From contig JBHGXS010000038.1 in NCBI GenBank assembly GCA_041920565.1, positions 5,586 to 69,585 on the forward strand: a stretch of 64,000 nt of DNA, written 5' to 3'. This stretch comes from JAGHKQ01 sp041920565. GTDB lineage: Bacteria > Bacillota > Bacilli > Bacillales > Bacillaceae_G. Shown here in pieces: positions 17,153-26,600 of the stretch (position 1 is the first letter of the stretch; the number at the start of each line of letters is the position of its first letter). Below the pieces are notes generated by a model. The model saw only the letters and a list, made by a program, of their open reading frames with translations. It was not told the DNA's origin and searched no databases. The position numbers and the translations under genes are program-made.

Positions 17153-17544
17153 CCAAGAGCCTCCTCTTTTTTATGTATATCCGTTCCGCTTTCTGGAAGG
17201 CATTTTTCCTAAATTTATTTTTCTGTGCAATTCCCTCTGCACACGGAAGATTAACACCAAAAATCCAGTTTAATTCAATCAACTGCCAGCTGTCGGGATA
17301 AAGTCCCCTTCACTGCTGGTATTCATTTTATATAAAGATATCAAATGCGATATTCGCCGTGTTTTTATAACCATTAATGTAATAATGATATCATGTATTC
17401 AACTCTTTTTGACCTAATTTTTTATATTTTTTTACAAACAAAAGTTATGTGAGCGCAACGGTCCAAAACTTGAACAAATCTACTTGCAGGAACCCCGTTT
17501 CCATACTATATAAATCAAAAAACGGATAATTTCAACTCGTTTCA
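17153..17544. other. Intergenic stretch with no identified feature
   Basis: Between ezrA and the refZ terminator. AT-rich, with several short hairpins but no gene, repeat family member or clear promoter that I can support. The ezrA promoter should lie here on the minus strand. Confidence 0.5.
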
Positions 17545-17577
17545 CAAAATAAATCCTCCGGCCGGTACCGAAGGATT
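17545..17577 (-). terminator. Terminator of refZ
   Basis: AATCCTCCGG (17552-17561) and CCGAAGGATT (17568-17577) form the stem; TTTATTTTG follows on the minus strand. Confidence 0.7.
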
Positions 17578-17589
17578 GTCCTGTCACTC

Positions 17590-18252
17590 TTATAAAACGG
17601 AAAGAATCGTCGGGAGCTTATTCTCAAACGAAGATAGCTTCGAAGCGCAAACGTGCTGTTCAATCCACGTTTCCAATTCTTTCGTATACTTGTCTGTAAA
17701 ATAAGGATCAGATGGCATAACATGCAACACTTCAGAAATATATTGCGGATACAAATACGGGATATTCAGCATGCCTTTTAATTGTACCATAAAAATCGGA
17801 AACGGAACTTTACGGAACTCCCCTGCTTGAATCCCCATTTGAATAATCGTTTTAAAGAAATATTTCTCGCGCATTAAATACGTCGTCATAATTTCTCTTA
17901 TGAGAATGCTGTCGAGTGAAATTTGACGATAAAAGAAGCGAGTGAGCTGCCGATGATTGGATTGGTATGCGATGATGTCGCGAACAATACCGAGGAGCAT
18001 CTCTTTCGGCGATAAAGTATCCGCCTTTTCAAATGTTCGCTCCAATATACGGGTGTAACCTTCCAAAAAGTCTATGACCAAATGCTCTAACAGCCCTTGT
18101 TTATTCGAAAAGTAATAGGAAATATTGGCTGCGTTCACCTTGGCTTCTTTGGCAATGTCCCGCACTGACGTTCCATCGTAGCCTTTCGTGTTAAACAGCG
18201 ATACTGCGGCATCTATAATTTTTTGTTTTGTTACAGATTTTGCATTCATCAT
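17590..18252 (-). CDS. refZ: TetR-family division regulator RefZ (YttP)
   Basis: 220 residues from an ATG at 18252. N-terminal TetR helix-turn-helix: KQKIIDAAVSLFNTKGYDG, TSVRDIAKEAKVNAANISYY, FSNKQGLLEHLV. The locus (next to ytsP and near ezrA and rpsD) and the sequence match YttP, renamed RefZ in B. subtilis, a Spo0A-controlled DNA-binding protein that acts on FtsZ near the chromosomal origin at sporulation. A GTG at 18261 lies almost on top of the GGAGAGG ribosome site, so the ATG nine bases downstream is the better start; a second ATG follows directly. Role by homology. Confidence 0.88.
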   Translation of the reverse strand: MMNAKSVTKQKIIDAAVSLFNTKGYDGTSVRDIAKEAKVNAANISYYFSNKQGLLEHLVIDFLEGYTRILERTFEKADTLSPKEMLLGIVRDIIAYQSNHRQLTRFFYRQISLDSILIREIMTTYLMREKYFFKTIIQMGIQAGEFRKVPFPIFMVQLKGMLNIPYLYPQYISEVLHVMPSDPYFTDKYTKELETWIEQHVCASKLSSFENKLPTILSVL

Positions 18253-18399
18253 ATCATTCACCCTCTCCTCGCCAATCTCTTATAGTATAAATTCTTGACT
18301 TTTCAGACATATTCCTTTAACTTTCTATCGACAAAGTCATTTGTAATCCTTTGTTTTTTGCTATAAATTTACATATATCGGAAAGGAATGGTGATTTTC

Positions 18400-18879
18400 G
18401 TGTTTACAACACAACATTACAATGAATCGCGCGAAAAAAATTACGAGACCGTCATTCGACAGCTGGAAGCATTAATTGCAGGCGAACCAAACGTCACAGC
18501 GAATTTGGCGAATGCTTCCGCTTTGCTGAATCAATTTTTAACGGATATTAACTGGGTGGGCTTTTACTTGACGGAAGGCTCACAATTGGTGCTTGGACCG
18601 TTCCAAGGTTTGCCGGCTTGCGTACGCATTCCATTCGGAAAAGGAGTATGCGGCACTGCAGCAGAAACAAAAACAACGCAGCTTGTCGCTGATGTTCATC
18701 AATTTCCGGGTCACATCGCCTGCGATGCGGCATCTAACTCCGAAATTGTTGTGCCTATGATTAAAAACGGGGAAGTCATCGGCGTCCTTGATATTGACAG
18801 CCCGAGCAAAAACCGTTTTGACGAAGTCGATCAATTGTATTTAGAAAAGTTTGTTGAAGCATTGCTGAAGCAAATGTAA
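18400..18879 (+). CDS. ytsP: GAF-domain free methionine-R-sulfoxide reductase (YtsP)
   Basis: 159 residues from a GTG at 18400 with AAAGGAATGGTGA upstream; the ATG at 18388 overlaps that ribosome site. A single GAF domain with the fRMsr cysteine pattern: LPACVRIPFGKGVCGTAAE and GHIACDAASNSEIVVPM, plus the INWVGFYL and GVLDIDSP signatures. Such enzymes reduce free methionine-R-sulfoxide through disulfide exchange with thioredoxin. It is divergent from refZ, as in B. subtilis. It is closed by a terminator at 18879. A decayed methionine gamma-lyase gene lies beyond it on the other strand. Confidence 0.92.
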   Translation: MFTTQHYNESREKNYETVIRQLEALIAGEPNVTANLANASALLNQFLTDINWVGFYLTEGSQLVLGPFQGLPACVRIPFGKGVCGTAAETKTTQLVADVHQFPGHIACDAASNSEIVVPMIKNGEVIGVLDIDSPSKNRFDEVDQLYLEKFVEALLKQM

Positions 18880-18904
18880 AAAGCGGCCTAGGCCGCTTTT
18901 GTTT
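18879..18904. terminator. Terminator of ytsP
   Basis: AAAAGCGGCC, loop TA, GGCCGCTTTT (18879-18900) followed by GTTT. Confidence 0.85.
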
Positions 18905-19219
18905 ATGATAATGCTTGAGTCCTCCATAATGTCTTCCCATGCACCCAATCCTACAGACAACAGCATGCGTCATCGCCGCCGGATGCTGAATCAACGTTTC
19001 GGTATCTCCCAGACTTACAGCAATTTTAATCAGCTGCAAGCGATTAATGATGGCTTGTGCTTCTTCTTTACCGCTCCTTGTTATAAACAAAAGCTTGGAT
19101 TGTCTTCATCAAAATGTATAGGTGGACGTTTGAAATAACGGCGGCGTTAAACTGCCGTGATAACCCTTTGTGTCGTATCCTTCATGAATCAACATGGTTT
19201 CCATCTGTTTTTTTGCCAT
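18895..19219 (-). pseudogene. Remnant of a Cys/Met PLP enzyme (methionine gamma-lyase type)
   Basis: On the minus strand from the ATG at 19219 the frame reads MAKKQMETMLIHEGYD, then GYHGSLTPPLFQTSTYTF, a typical N-terminus of methionine/cystathionine gamma-lyases. It then stops, and a second frame gives the C-terminal part IAVSLGDTETLIQHPAAMTH. After another break a third frame gives SVGLGAWEDIMEDSS. The whole catalytic middle with the PLP lysine is missing: a gene of about 1.2 kb is reduced to about 0.3 kb by at least two deletions. AAGGGG stands upstream of the ATG. It cannot encode an active enzyme. Confidence 0.8.
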
Positions 19220-19326
19220 CACTTGCAAGCCCCTTTCCATCAAACGCATCCTCTTGTAAATGATTTTTTTATTGTTCCTTACAATTTGTTGAAAACGAAA
19301 TGGAATAAAAAGGAGCGGATAAAATG

Positions 19327-19355
19327 TTGACTCTTGTTTTTAAAAGACGTATAAT
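19327..19355 (+). promoter_or_regulatory. Sigma-A promoter of rpsD
   Basis: TTGACT (19327-19332), 17-bp spacer, TATAAT (19350-19355). Near-consensus and at the expected place for a ribosomal protein gene; transcription should start near 19362. Confidence 0.85.
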
Positions 19356-19361
19356 AGCCTT

Positions 19362-19539
19362 TGTGTAAAATATGCAGCCTTTGAGAACGAGTTTATGTTC
19401 GTATTTTGTTCCTCTATGGAGGTGCATCGAGTAACTCCCTGCTGCTGGAGCGATGGTGCATGAAAACAAAATACCCATAAACGAAGTTGCTCACGTCTGT
19501 TTTTATTTTACGAAAATAAAAACATAAGGAGGAGTCATC
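19362..19539 (+). promoter_or_regulatory. rpsD leader, likely S4 autoregulatory region
   Basis: A leader of about 178 nt precedes the rpsD ATG, with internal complementary segments (for example GAGTTTATGTTCGTATTTTG against CAAAATACCCATAAAC). In B. subtilis rpsD is autogenously repressed by S4 binding its leader. The same type of control is inferred here from leader length and pairing, not from a solved structure. Confidence 0.55.
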
Positions 19540-20142
19540 ATGGCTCGTTATACTGGTCCATCTTGGAAATTATCTCGCCGCCTTGGTATCTCTTTAAGCG
19601 GTACTGGCAAAGAATTAGAAAAGCGTCCTTACGCACCTGGTCAACACGGTCCTGGTCAACGCAAAAAATTATCTGAATACGGTTTACAATTACAAGAGAA
19701 ACAAAAGCTTCGCCACACTTACGGTGTGAACGAGCGTCAATTCCGCCGCACGTTCGATGCAGCTGGCAAAATGCCTGGTAAGCACGGTGAAAACTTCATG
19801 ATTCTTTTAGAATCTCGTTTAGACAACCTAGTGTACCGCATGGGCTTAGCTCGCACTCGCCGCGCAGCTCGTCAATTAGTAAACCATGGCCACATCTTAG
19901 TGGATGGCAACCGCGTAGATATCCCATCTTACCGCGTGAAGCCTGGCCAAAAAATCAGCGTTCGTGAAAAATCCATGAACTTAGCTGTAATCAAGGAAGC
20001 TTTAGAAGTGAACAACTTCGTTCCTGAATACCTAACTTTCGATGCTGAAAAGTTAGAAGCTACATTCACTCGCTTACCAGAACGTTCTGAATTACCAGCA
20101 GAAATCAACGAAGCATTAATCGTAGAGTTCTACTCTCGTTAA
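19540..20142 (+). CDS. rpsD: 30S ribosomal protein S4
   Basis: 200 residues, exact family length. N-terminus MARYTGPSWKLSRRLGISL; ERPYAPGQHGPGQRKKLSEYG-type segment; S4 RNA-binding domain RLDNLVYRMGLARTRRAARQ and VNHGHILVDGNRVDIPSY. It binds 16S rRNA early in 30S assembly and represses its own mRNA. This form lacks the zinc cysteines at the N-terminus. AAGGAGGAGTCATC precedes the ATG. Codon use is visibly biased to preferred codons, in line with high expression. Monocistronic. Confidence 0.99.
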   Translation: MARYTGPSWKLSRRLGISLSGTGKELEKRPYAPGQHGPGQRKKLSEYGLQLQEKQKLRHTYGVNERQFRRTFDAAGKMPGKHGENFMILLESRLDNLVYRMGLARTRRAARQLVNHGHILVDGNRVDIPSYRVKPGQKISVREKSMNLAVIKEALEVNNFVPEYLTFDAEKLEATFTRLPERSELPAEINEALIVEFYSR

Positions 20143-20149
20143 TAAGAGA

Positions 20150-20178
20150 AAGGCTGACCTCGTGTCAGTCTTTTTTTA
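20150..20178 (+). terminator. Terminator of rpsD
   Basis: GGCTGAC, loop CTCGT, GTCAGTC then TTTTTTT. Confidence 0.85.
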
Positions 20179-20251
20179 TTGCGTAAGCGCGAATCTAACC
20201 AAGTTAATTGCAAAACTGGCCAAATTCGCAGGAAAAGCAATACAATTTGCC

Positions 20252-20288
20252 AAAAAAAAAGCTTGGACAAGCTTCCCAAGCTTTTTTT
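20252..20288 (-). terminator. Terminator of the MscS-like gene
   Basis: AAGCTTGG / CCAAGCTT stem with A- and T-runs outside; on the minus strand it ends in nine T. It abuts the CDS stop at 20287. Confidence 0.85.
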
Positions 20289-20868
20289 ATTCCGTTTCTT
20301 TTGCCGGAAATTCTGTTTTCCCGCCAAGAGTGTAGTTTGCCACCTTTGTGATGGAACTGTTTGCAAAGAAATAAAATTCTCCGTCTACTCCCTTAATCTT
20401 CGTTACCCGAAGCCCTACTTCCTCTACCGTTCCTTCTGTATCATTAATTTTTACTAAATCTCCGACAGAAAATTGATCTTCAAAAATAATGAAAAAGCCT
20501 GTAACAACGTCTTTCACTAAGTTTTGTGCTCCAAAGCTGATTGCCAATCCAGCTACGCTGACGCCAGCCAAAAGAGCTGTAATTTTAATTCCAAGAGCAT
20601 CCAAAGCAGTGACAGCTGCAATAAAATAAATGACATATACTGCAATGTTTTGGCAAAGCTTTATTAAAGTAGCATCACGTCTCTCGCTTTGACGCATCAG
20701 CGGTGTCTTTGAACGAAGCTTAAATATTTTTTCAATGGCTACCTTCACAAAGTGAATTACGATTCTGGCAACAATGAAGATAAAAATAATCTTTAAAAGC
20801 GTCCCTCCCATCGCTACCAGTTTTTCAGGACTGATTACATATTTATTGAACCATTCTGTAAAATTCAT
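20287..20868 (-). CDS. Small-conductance mechanosensitive channel, short form (MscS family)
   Basis: 193 residues. Transmembrane helices at about 18-40 and 75-95, then the pore-lining TM3 signature ALLAGVSVAGLAISFGAQNLVKD, and the beta domain GDLVKINDTEGTVEEVGLRVTKI. MscS proteins relieve osmotic downshock. Most family members continue for 80 or more residues into a cytosolic alpha/beta domain; here the protein stops at ITKVANYTLGGKTEFPAKETE, right against the terminator, so the C-terminal domain is missing. This may be a natural truncation or a deletion. AGAAAGGGGAT precedes the ATG at 20868. Confidence 0.85.
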   Translation of the reverse strand: MNFTEWFNKYVISPEKLVAMGGTLLKIIFIFIVARIVIHFVKVAIEKIFKLRSKTPLMRQSERRDATLIKLCQNIAVYVIYFIAAVTALDALGIKITALLAGVSVAGLAISFGAQNLVKDVVTGFFIIFEDQFSVGDLVKINDTEGTVEEVGLRVTKIKGVDGEFYFFANSSITKVANYTLGGKTEFPAKETE

Positions 20869-20895
20869 GTTTCTATCCCCTTTCTGGTGAAATGG

Positions 20896-20929
20896 AAAAA
20901 GCGTAAGAGCAAGGCTTACGCTTTTTTTA
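20896..20929 (-). terminator. Terminator of tyrS
   Basis: AAAAAGCGTAAG, loop AGCAAGG, CTTACGCTTTTT, with an A-run on the plus-strand left side. Confidence 0.85.
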
Positions 20930-20931
20930 TT

Positions 20932-22191
20932 TTAGTACTTAATCAAGTAGTATTTCTTTTTGCCGCGGCGAATGATCGTAAATTGCCCTTCGATGCGGTC
21001 TTCCTTCGTTAGCACACGGTTTACATCCTGTGTGCGTTCCCCGTTCACATAGATTGCGCCGTTCGCGATATCTTCACGGGCTTGACGTTTTGACGAAGAA
21101 ATTTTGCTGTTGACTAATAAGTCAATTAAGCCGACTTCATCTTCTCCTTCATGCGTGAAGGAAGGAACATCTTTAAACCCTTGCTTAATTTCCGCTGCTG
21201 TTAACTCCGCAACAGAGCCGCTGAATAACGCTTGCGAAATTTTGATGGCTTGCTGTAACGCTTCTTCTCCATGTACCAGCTTCGTCATTTCAGCTGCCAA
21301 CGCTTTTTGTGCTTCACGTTTTTCCGGAGCCTCTAACGTTTGCTTTTCTAATTCGTTAATCTCTTCATGCGACAAGAATGTAAAGTACTTCAAGTATTTT
21401 ACTACATCGCGATCATCAGTGTTAATCCAGAATTGGTAGAATTCGTATGGAGTTGTTTTTTCCGGATCCAGCCAAACTGCGCCGCCTTCTGTTTTTCCGA
21501 ACTTCGTACCGTCCGCTTTCGTTACAAGCGGCACTGTTAAACCGAATGCTTTCGCATCTTCTTCTGTTTTACGGATTAATTCCAAGCCAGCTGTAATGTT
21601 GCCCCACTGGTCGCTTCCGCCCACTTGCAGCTTACAGCCGTATGTTTGGTATAAATTCAAGAAGTCGTAGGATTGTAAAATCATATAGCTGAATTCTGTG
21701 AAAGAAATGCCCGTTTCTAAGCGGGATGCTACAGAATCCTTTGCCAGCATGTAGTTTAATCCAAAGTTCTTTCCGATATCACGCAAGAACGTAATCACAT
21801 CTAAAGAACCGATCCAATCGTAGTTGTTGGCGATAATTGCCGGATTGTTTTCTTTTTCAAAGTCCAGGAAGCGGGATAATTGCTCCTTGATGCGTTGGCT
21901 GAACATCGCTACCGTTTCTTTTTCATTTAACTGGCGCTCTGCTTTTTTACCGCTTGGGTCGCCGATAAGACCTGTTCCGCCGCCCACAAGCGCAATCGGC
22001 TGATGGCCCGCCTGCTGGAAGCGGCGCAAAATTAAAATCGGCAGCATATGACCGATATGCAGACTGTCCGCTGTCGGATCGAATCCACAGTATAATTTCA
22101 CCATTTCTTTTTCCAACAATTCTTTTAACCCTTCCGCATCCGTTTGTTGGTTGATCAAACCGCGGAACTCTAAATCCTGTAAAATATCCAT
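20932..22191 (-). CDS. tyrS: Tyrosine--tRNA ligase
   Basis: 419 residues from the ATG at 22191, eight bases after GGAG; the GTG at 22200 overlaps that site. Class I synthetase: HIGH motif in LHIGHMLPILILRRFQ, tyrosine pocket QSYDFLNLYQTYGCKLQVGGSDQWGN, and a KMSKS-type loop KFGKTEGGAVWLD. The C-terminal S4-like domain (ISSSKRQAREDIANGAIYVNG) binds tRNA-Tyr. It is controlled by a T-box riboswitch (22204-22456). Gene order rpsD - tyrS - acsA is conserved in Bacillus. TyrS type 1. Confidence 0.98.
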   Translation of the reverse strand: MDILQDLEFRGLINQQTDAEGLKELLEKEMVKLYCGFDPTADSLHIGHMLPILILRRFQQAGHQPIALVGGGTGLIGDPSGKKAERQLNEKETVAMFSQRIKEQLSRFLDFEKENNPAIIANNYDWIGSLDVITFLRDIGKNFGLNYMLAKDSVASRLETGISFTEFSYMILQSYDFLNLYQTYGCKLQVGGSDQWGNITAGLELIRKTEEDAKAFGLTVPLVTKADGTKFGKTEGGAVWLDPEKTTPYEFYQFWINTDDRDVVKYLKYFTFLSHEEINELEKQTLEAPEKREAQKALAAEMTKLVHGEEALQQAIKISQALFSGSVAELTAAEIKQGFKDVPSFTHEGEDEVGLIDLLVNSKISSSKRQAREDIANGAIYVNGERTQDVNRVLTKEDRIEGQFTIIRRGKKKYYLIKY

Positions 22192-22203
22192 ATGGTTCAC
22201 TCC

Positions 22204-22456
22204 TTTTTTCCAAATAAAAAATCGCCCCTCAAAAACAAGGGACGATGGATTATCGCGGTACCACCCTAATTGTGAAAACTCACCACTTCATTGCAATAAC
22301 GGCTCTTCACCGTCTTTCCCCTCTCTGTACGATCGAAGAAAGATGCTCCAGGCTGTACTTCATGACCATTTGTGTACTGATTTGCACCGACCATCAGCTC
22401 TCTGAAACAGGGAAATGCTCACTACTGCGTCCTTTCAACGCTCTGTTATTCATATA
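22204..22456 (-). ncRNA. T-box riboswitch upstream of tyrS (tyrosine)
   Basis: On the minus strand the leader holds the T-box sequence AGGGTGGTACCGCG (complement of 22254-22267), followed by a GC-rich terminator hairpin (GTCCCTTG ... GAGGGGCGAT, then TTTTTT). Stem I contains GAAGTACAGCCTGGAGC, where TAC followed by A is at the usual specifier position; TAC is a tyrosine codon, in agreement with the downstream gene. Uncharged tRNA-Tyr should stabilise the antiterminator and switch tyrS on. Confidence 0.93.
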
Positions 22457-22462
22457 TTTATG

Positions 22463-22492
22463 TTTATACCATTAGTTAGGGTTTCGTGTCAA
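22463..22492 (-). promoter_or_regulatory. Sigma-A promoter of the tyrS T-box transcript
   Basis: Minus strand TTGACA (22492-22487), 18-bp spacer, TATAAA (22468-22463); start near 22456. Confidence 0.75.
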
Positions 22493-22505
22493 ATGGTCTT
22501 TGTTT

Positions 22506-23399
22506 TTATGATGACACAAGCTTTCCTAAGCTATCAAGCTCTTCCTTGACCTCTGGTACCTCCTGATTTTTTAAATATAACAATAACCCCTCCACAATAT
22601 ATTCACGCGGTCCTTCCTCATTTTTGAACTCCTGTTCCAGCGTTTCCAAAGCAGAATGAATTTGCTGCCGTTTCTTTTGTTCATATCCTGATTGTTTTAT
22701 CTTCTCTTTTATATTGAAAATCAGCTTGAGAGCCTGAACATGCTCCGGCTGTTTTGCCGGTTCCATGTACGGTTTTAACATGTCTTTGTTCAAGATGGGC
22801 TGCTCCGATTCCGACAGACTTCCCATGATTCCGTCCAAGCGCCGCACGATAAACGATGCCAGCTTCTCAAAGTCCAATTCTTCTTTGTCGAAAATAATAT
22901 AAAAAAAGTATTCGCTGATAATGCCGTTCAACATAGTGGCACAGTCCAGCGCAAACGGAGAAACGGCTTCTCCGTATACTTCAATCAATCGCCTGCAATA
23001 CCAGCTTAATCCTTCCGCTCTTATTTTAAAGATAAAATTACGAAGGTCTTCACGCATGAGAACGCTCTTTTCTCCCATGTGCATATGAATAAACTCCCGA
23101 TGTGCAGCAAATTCTGTAAACTGAAGCATGATTTGTTTTGCCAATGCTTCCTTTGCTGTCAGCGTCTTATCTTGTTCAATGCTTAAAATCTTTTCAGACA
23201 CCAGCTCGTAATAATACTTGAAAATCGACAGCATCAGCTCTTCCTTAGAGCTGAAATAGGTATATACAGACCCTTTGGAAATACCGCTTTTTTCCGCAAT
23301 TTCTTGAATAGAAGTAGAATGATACCCTTTATGAGCAAACAGCTTCATGGCTGTTTCAATAATCAATTGTTTACGTTCATTCATAGCCTCACCCGACAT
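22506..23399 (-). CDS. TetR/AcrR regulator divergent from swrC (YerO-like)
   Basis: 297 residues. N-terminal HTH: ETAMKLFAHKGYHSTSIQE, IAEKSGISKGSVYTYFSSKEEL. The long C-terminal ligand domain is all helical and extended by about 90 residues relative to ordinary TetR repressors. It is divergent from an RND pump; in B. subtilis the TetR gene yerO sits beside swrC (yerP), so repression of the pump is likely. Two related palindromes lie in the intergenic region. Start: the ATG at 23399 has only a weak GGA; an ATG five codons later sits too close to GGTGAGG. The true start is one of these two. Confidence 0.85.
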   Translation of the reverse strand: MSGEAMNERKQLIIETAMKLFAHKGYHSTSIQEIAEKSGISKGSVYTYFSSKEELMLSIFKYYYELVSEKILSIEQDKTLTAKEALAKQIMLQFTEFAAHREFIHMHMGEKSVLMREDLRNFIFKIRAEGLSWYCRRLIEVYGEAVSPFALDCATMLNGIISEYFFYIIFDKEELDFEKLASFIVRRLDGIMGSLSESEQPILNKDMLKPYMEPAKQPEHVQALKLIFNIKEKIKQSGYEQKKRQQIHSALETLEQEFKNEEGPREYIVEGLLLYLKNQEVPEVKEELDSLGKLVSS

Positions 23400-23483
23400 T
23401 TATATTTTTCCAATCTCAGTCCCATCTTTTTATCTTACACGATATTACGTCAAATACGCACTCTTTAATTTATCATTTCACAA

Positions 23484-23503
23484 AAATAACCGGTCGGTTA
23501 TTT
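23484..23503. promoter_or_regulatory. TetR-type operator palindrome 1
   Basis: AAATAACCG-GT-CGGTTATTT, a perfect 9-bp inverted repeat, about 85 bp upstream of the regulator start, well placed for autorepression. Its core ACCGGTCGGT resembles site 2. Confidence 0.7.
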
Positions 23504-23585
23504 ATCAAATAGTATATCGTAAATGCTGCTTGCCTACAAATTAACATTCCATATATTAACTGCATTTAAAAATATGAATTTTATA

Positions 23586-23640
23586 TTGCTAATATAGAAA
23601 CGTTGCTTTATAGTACATAATAGAATGACCGACTAGTCAC
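23586..23640 (+). promoter_or_regulatory. swrC promoter with TetR-type operator 2
   Basis: TTGCTA (23586-23591), 17-bp spacer, TATAGT (23609-23614) form a likely promoter. Just downstream TGACCGACTAGTCA (23626-23639) is a palindrome whose reverse strand has GTCGGTC, like operator 1, so a bound repressor would block initiation or elongation. Confidence 0.6.
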
Positions 23641-23677
23641 AAAACAACACGAACCATTGGTCAAAGGAGTGAAAAAC

Positions 23678-26600
23678 TTGAAAGGGATTATTAACTTCTC
23701 TTTAAAAAATAAGCTGGCTGTTTGGCTGCTTACCCTCATTGTGACAATTGCGGGTTTGTATGCCGGCACAAACATGAAGCTGGAAACATTACCGGATATT
23801 AATACGCCGCTCGTTACAGTGACTACCATGTATCCAGGAGCGGCACCTCAAGAAGTCGCGGATAAAATTACAGAACCGATCGAGCAGCGGGTAAAAAACC
23901 TGCCGGGTGTCGATGTCGTGAGCTCGACTTCTCTTGCTAACGCTTCTTCTATCCAAATTGAGTATGACTACAGCAAGGATATGGACAAAGCGGTAACAGA
24001 AGTGAAAGAAGCGCTCGGGAAAATCGAATTGCCTGAAGGCGCGCAAAGCCCTGATATTTCAAGACTTAGCTTTAACGCATTCCCTGTTATTTCTTTTAGC
24101 GTCACAGATAAAACCAAATCATTGGCTGAATTGACCGATTTAGTAGAAAAAGAAGTTGTTCCTCAGCTCGAAGGTCTTGATGAAGTTTCTTCCGTTACCA
24201 TTGCCGGTCAGCATGTCGAAGAAGTTCAATTAGCCTTCAAAGAAGATGAGCTAAAGAAATACGGACTAAGCGCGGATACTGTTCAAAACATCATCAAGGG
24301 TTCTGCAGTATCAGTTCCTGCAGGATTGTATTCCTTTGCCGACAAAGAAAAGGCAGTCGTAGTAGACGGCAACATTACTACACTTGAAGACTTAGAAAAC
24401 ATCAGTATTCCTGTTACAGCCGGAGGCGCACAGCAGCCAATCCAAGGACAGCGCATAGGGACGCCATCTCAAGCACAAGCTTCTCAAACGAAACCTGGTG
24501 GAGCAGTTCCTCCGAGCATTCCAAGCGTGAAACTAAAAGATATTGCGGATGTAAAGGTAGTCGGGAAAGCGGAATCAATCTCCAGAACAAACGGAGAAGA
24601 ATCCATTGGAATTCAAGTTGTAAAATCCGCTGATGCCAATACCGTAAACGTAGTAAATGCAGTAAAAGACAAGTTAAAAGAAATGGAAAAAGACAATAAA
24701 GGATTAAAAGCGGTACCGATTTTCGACCAAGGCAAGCCGATTGAAGAATCGGTCAACACGATGTTAAACAAAGCCTTAGTCGGAGCCGTGTTTGCGGTTA
24801 TTATCATCCTGTTGTTCTTACGGGACATCAAGTCAACGATTATCTCTATTATTTCCATTCCGTTGTCCTTGCTAATTGCGATTTTGATTTTAAAGGAAAT
24901 GGATATCTCCTTAAACATCATGACGCTTGGAGCCATGACCGTAGCGATTGGACGTGTAGTGGATGACTCCATCGTTGTCATTGAAAATATTTATAGACGC
25001 ATGTCTCTTTCTACAGAAACATTAACAGGAAGGGATTTAATACGCGAATCAACAAGACAGATGTTTATTCCCATCATGTCATCTACCATCGTAACCATTG
25101 CGGTGTTTTTACCGCTTGGCTTGGTGAAAGGTCCTGTCGGTGAGTTATTCTTGCCATTTGCGTTAACGATTGTATTTGCATTATTAGCATCCCTGTTAGT
25201 TGCTATTACAGTTGTGCCGATGATGGCTCATTCTTTATTTAAAAAGGGCATCTCTCATAAAAATAACCATGCCGAAAAGCCGAACAAGCTGGCCGGCGGC
25301 TACAAGAAAGTATTGAATTGGGCCTTAAACCATAAATTTATTACGTTCGGATTGGCAATTCTTCTATTGGCAGGAAGCTTCTTCTTAGTTCCTCTGATCG
25401 GGGTAAGCTTTATTCCTTCCGATCAAGAAAAGATGATTGTCGCAACGTACAGCCCTGCTCCGGGAGAAAAGACAGAGCAGGTGCAAGACATGGCAGCAAA
25501 AGCGGAAAAGTACTTCCAAGATAAGAAGGACGTAGAAACGATTCAGTATTCTGTCGGCGGCGGCAATCCGATGAATCCGGCAGCTACGAACCAGGCGTTA
25601 TTCTTCGTCAAATACAATGATGACACAGAAAACTTTGCAAAAGAACAAGAACAGGTGTTAAAAGACTTAGAGAAAATGTCTTCTAAAGGCGAATGGGGCT
25701 ATCAAGATGTAAGCAGCTCAGGAAGCAATAATGCTATTACCTTATTCGTATATGGGGACAGCATGGAAGAAATCCAGCCGATCGTATCCGATATCACAGA
25801 TATTTTGAAAAAAGATGATACATTTACAAACATTGATTCCAGCATTGCCGAAGCCTACGACCAATACACGCTTGTAGCTGACCAGGAAAAATTAAGCAAG
25901 CTTGGCCTGACAGCCGGCCAAGTGGGAATGGCTCTTGTGAATACAGGGCAACAGCCCGCGGTAACAACGGTGAAGAAAGACGGAAAAGAATTAAACGTAT
26001 ATGTAGAAACAAAGAAAGAAGAATATAAAACCATTGCGGATTTAGAAAATAAAACGATTCAATCTCCATTAGGCGTTGAAGTTCCTCTTAAAGAGGTGGT
26101 AACCGTGAAGGAAGGCAAATCTCCTGATACCATTACACGCCGAGATGGAAAACTGTACGCGCAAGTAACCGCTGAAATTACAACAGATGATGTAGCCAAA
26201 GCCTCTGCCGATTTGAAAAAGAAAGTAGATAAACTGGACATTCCATCTACTGCTGAAATTTCCTTCGGCGGGGTGACAGAGCAAATTAACGAATCCTTCA
26301 CTCAATTAGGATTAGCGATGCTTGCGGCAATCGCGATTGTGTACTTCGTCCTTGTCGTGACGTTTGGAGGCGGACTCGCACCATTTGCGATTCTGTTCTC
26401 GCTTCCGTTTACAATTATCGGCGGATTGGTTGCACTGTTTATAGCGGATGAAACAATCAGCATTTCCGCTTTAATCGGGGCATTGATGTTGATTGGTATC
26501 GTTGTAACGAACGCTATCGTACTGATCGACCGCGTCATTCAAAACGAAAACAAAGGCCTGTCTACAAGAGAAGCGCTTCTTGAAGCAGGAGCGACTCGAC

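Noticed and set aside
22245..22475. Plus-strand frames over the T-box leader
   Set aside because: They lie in a structured RNA leader of the opposite strand and show no coding features.
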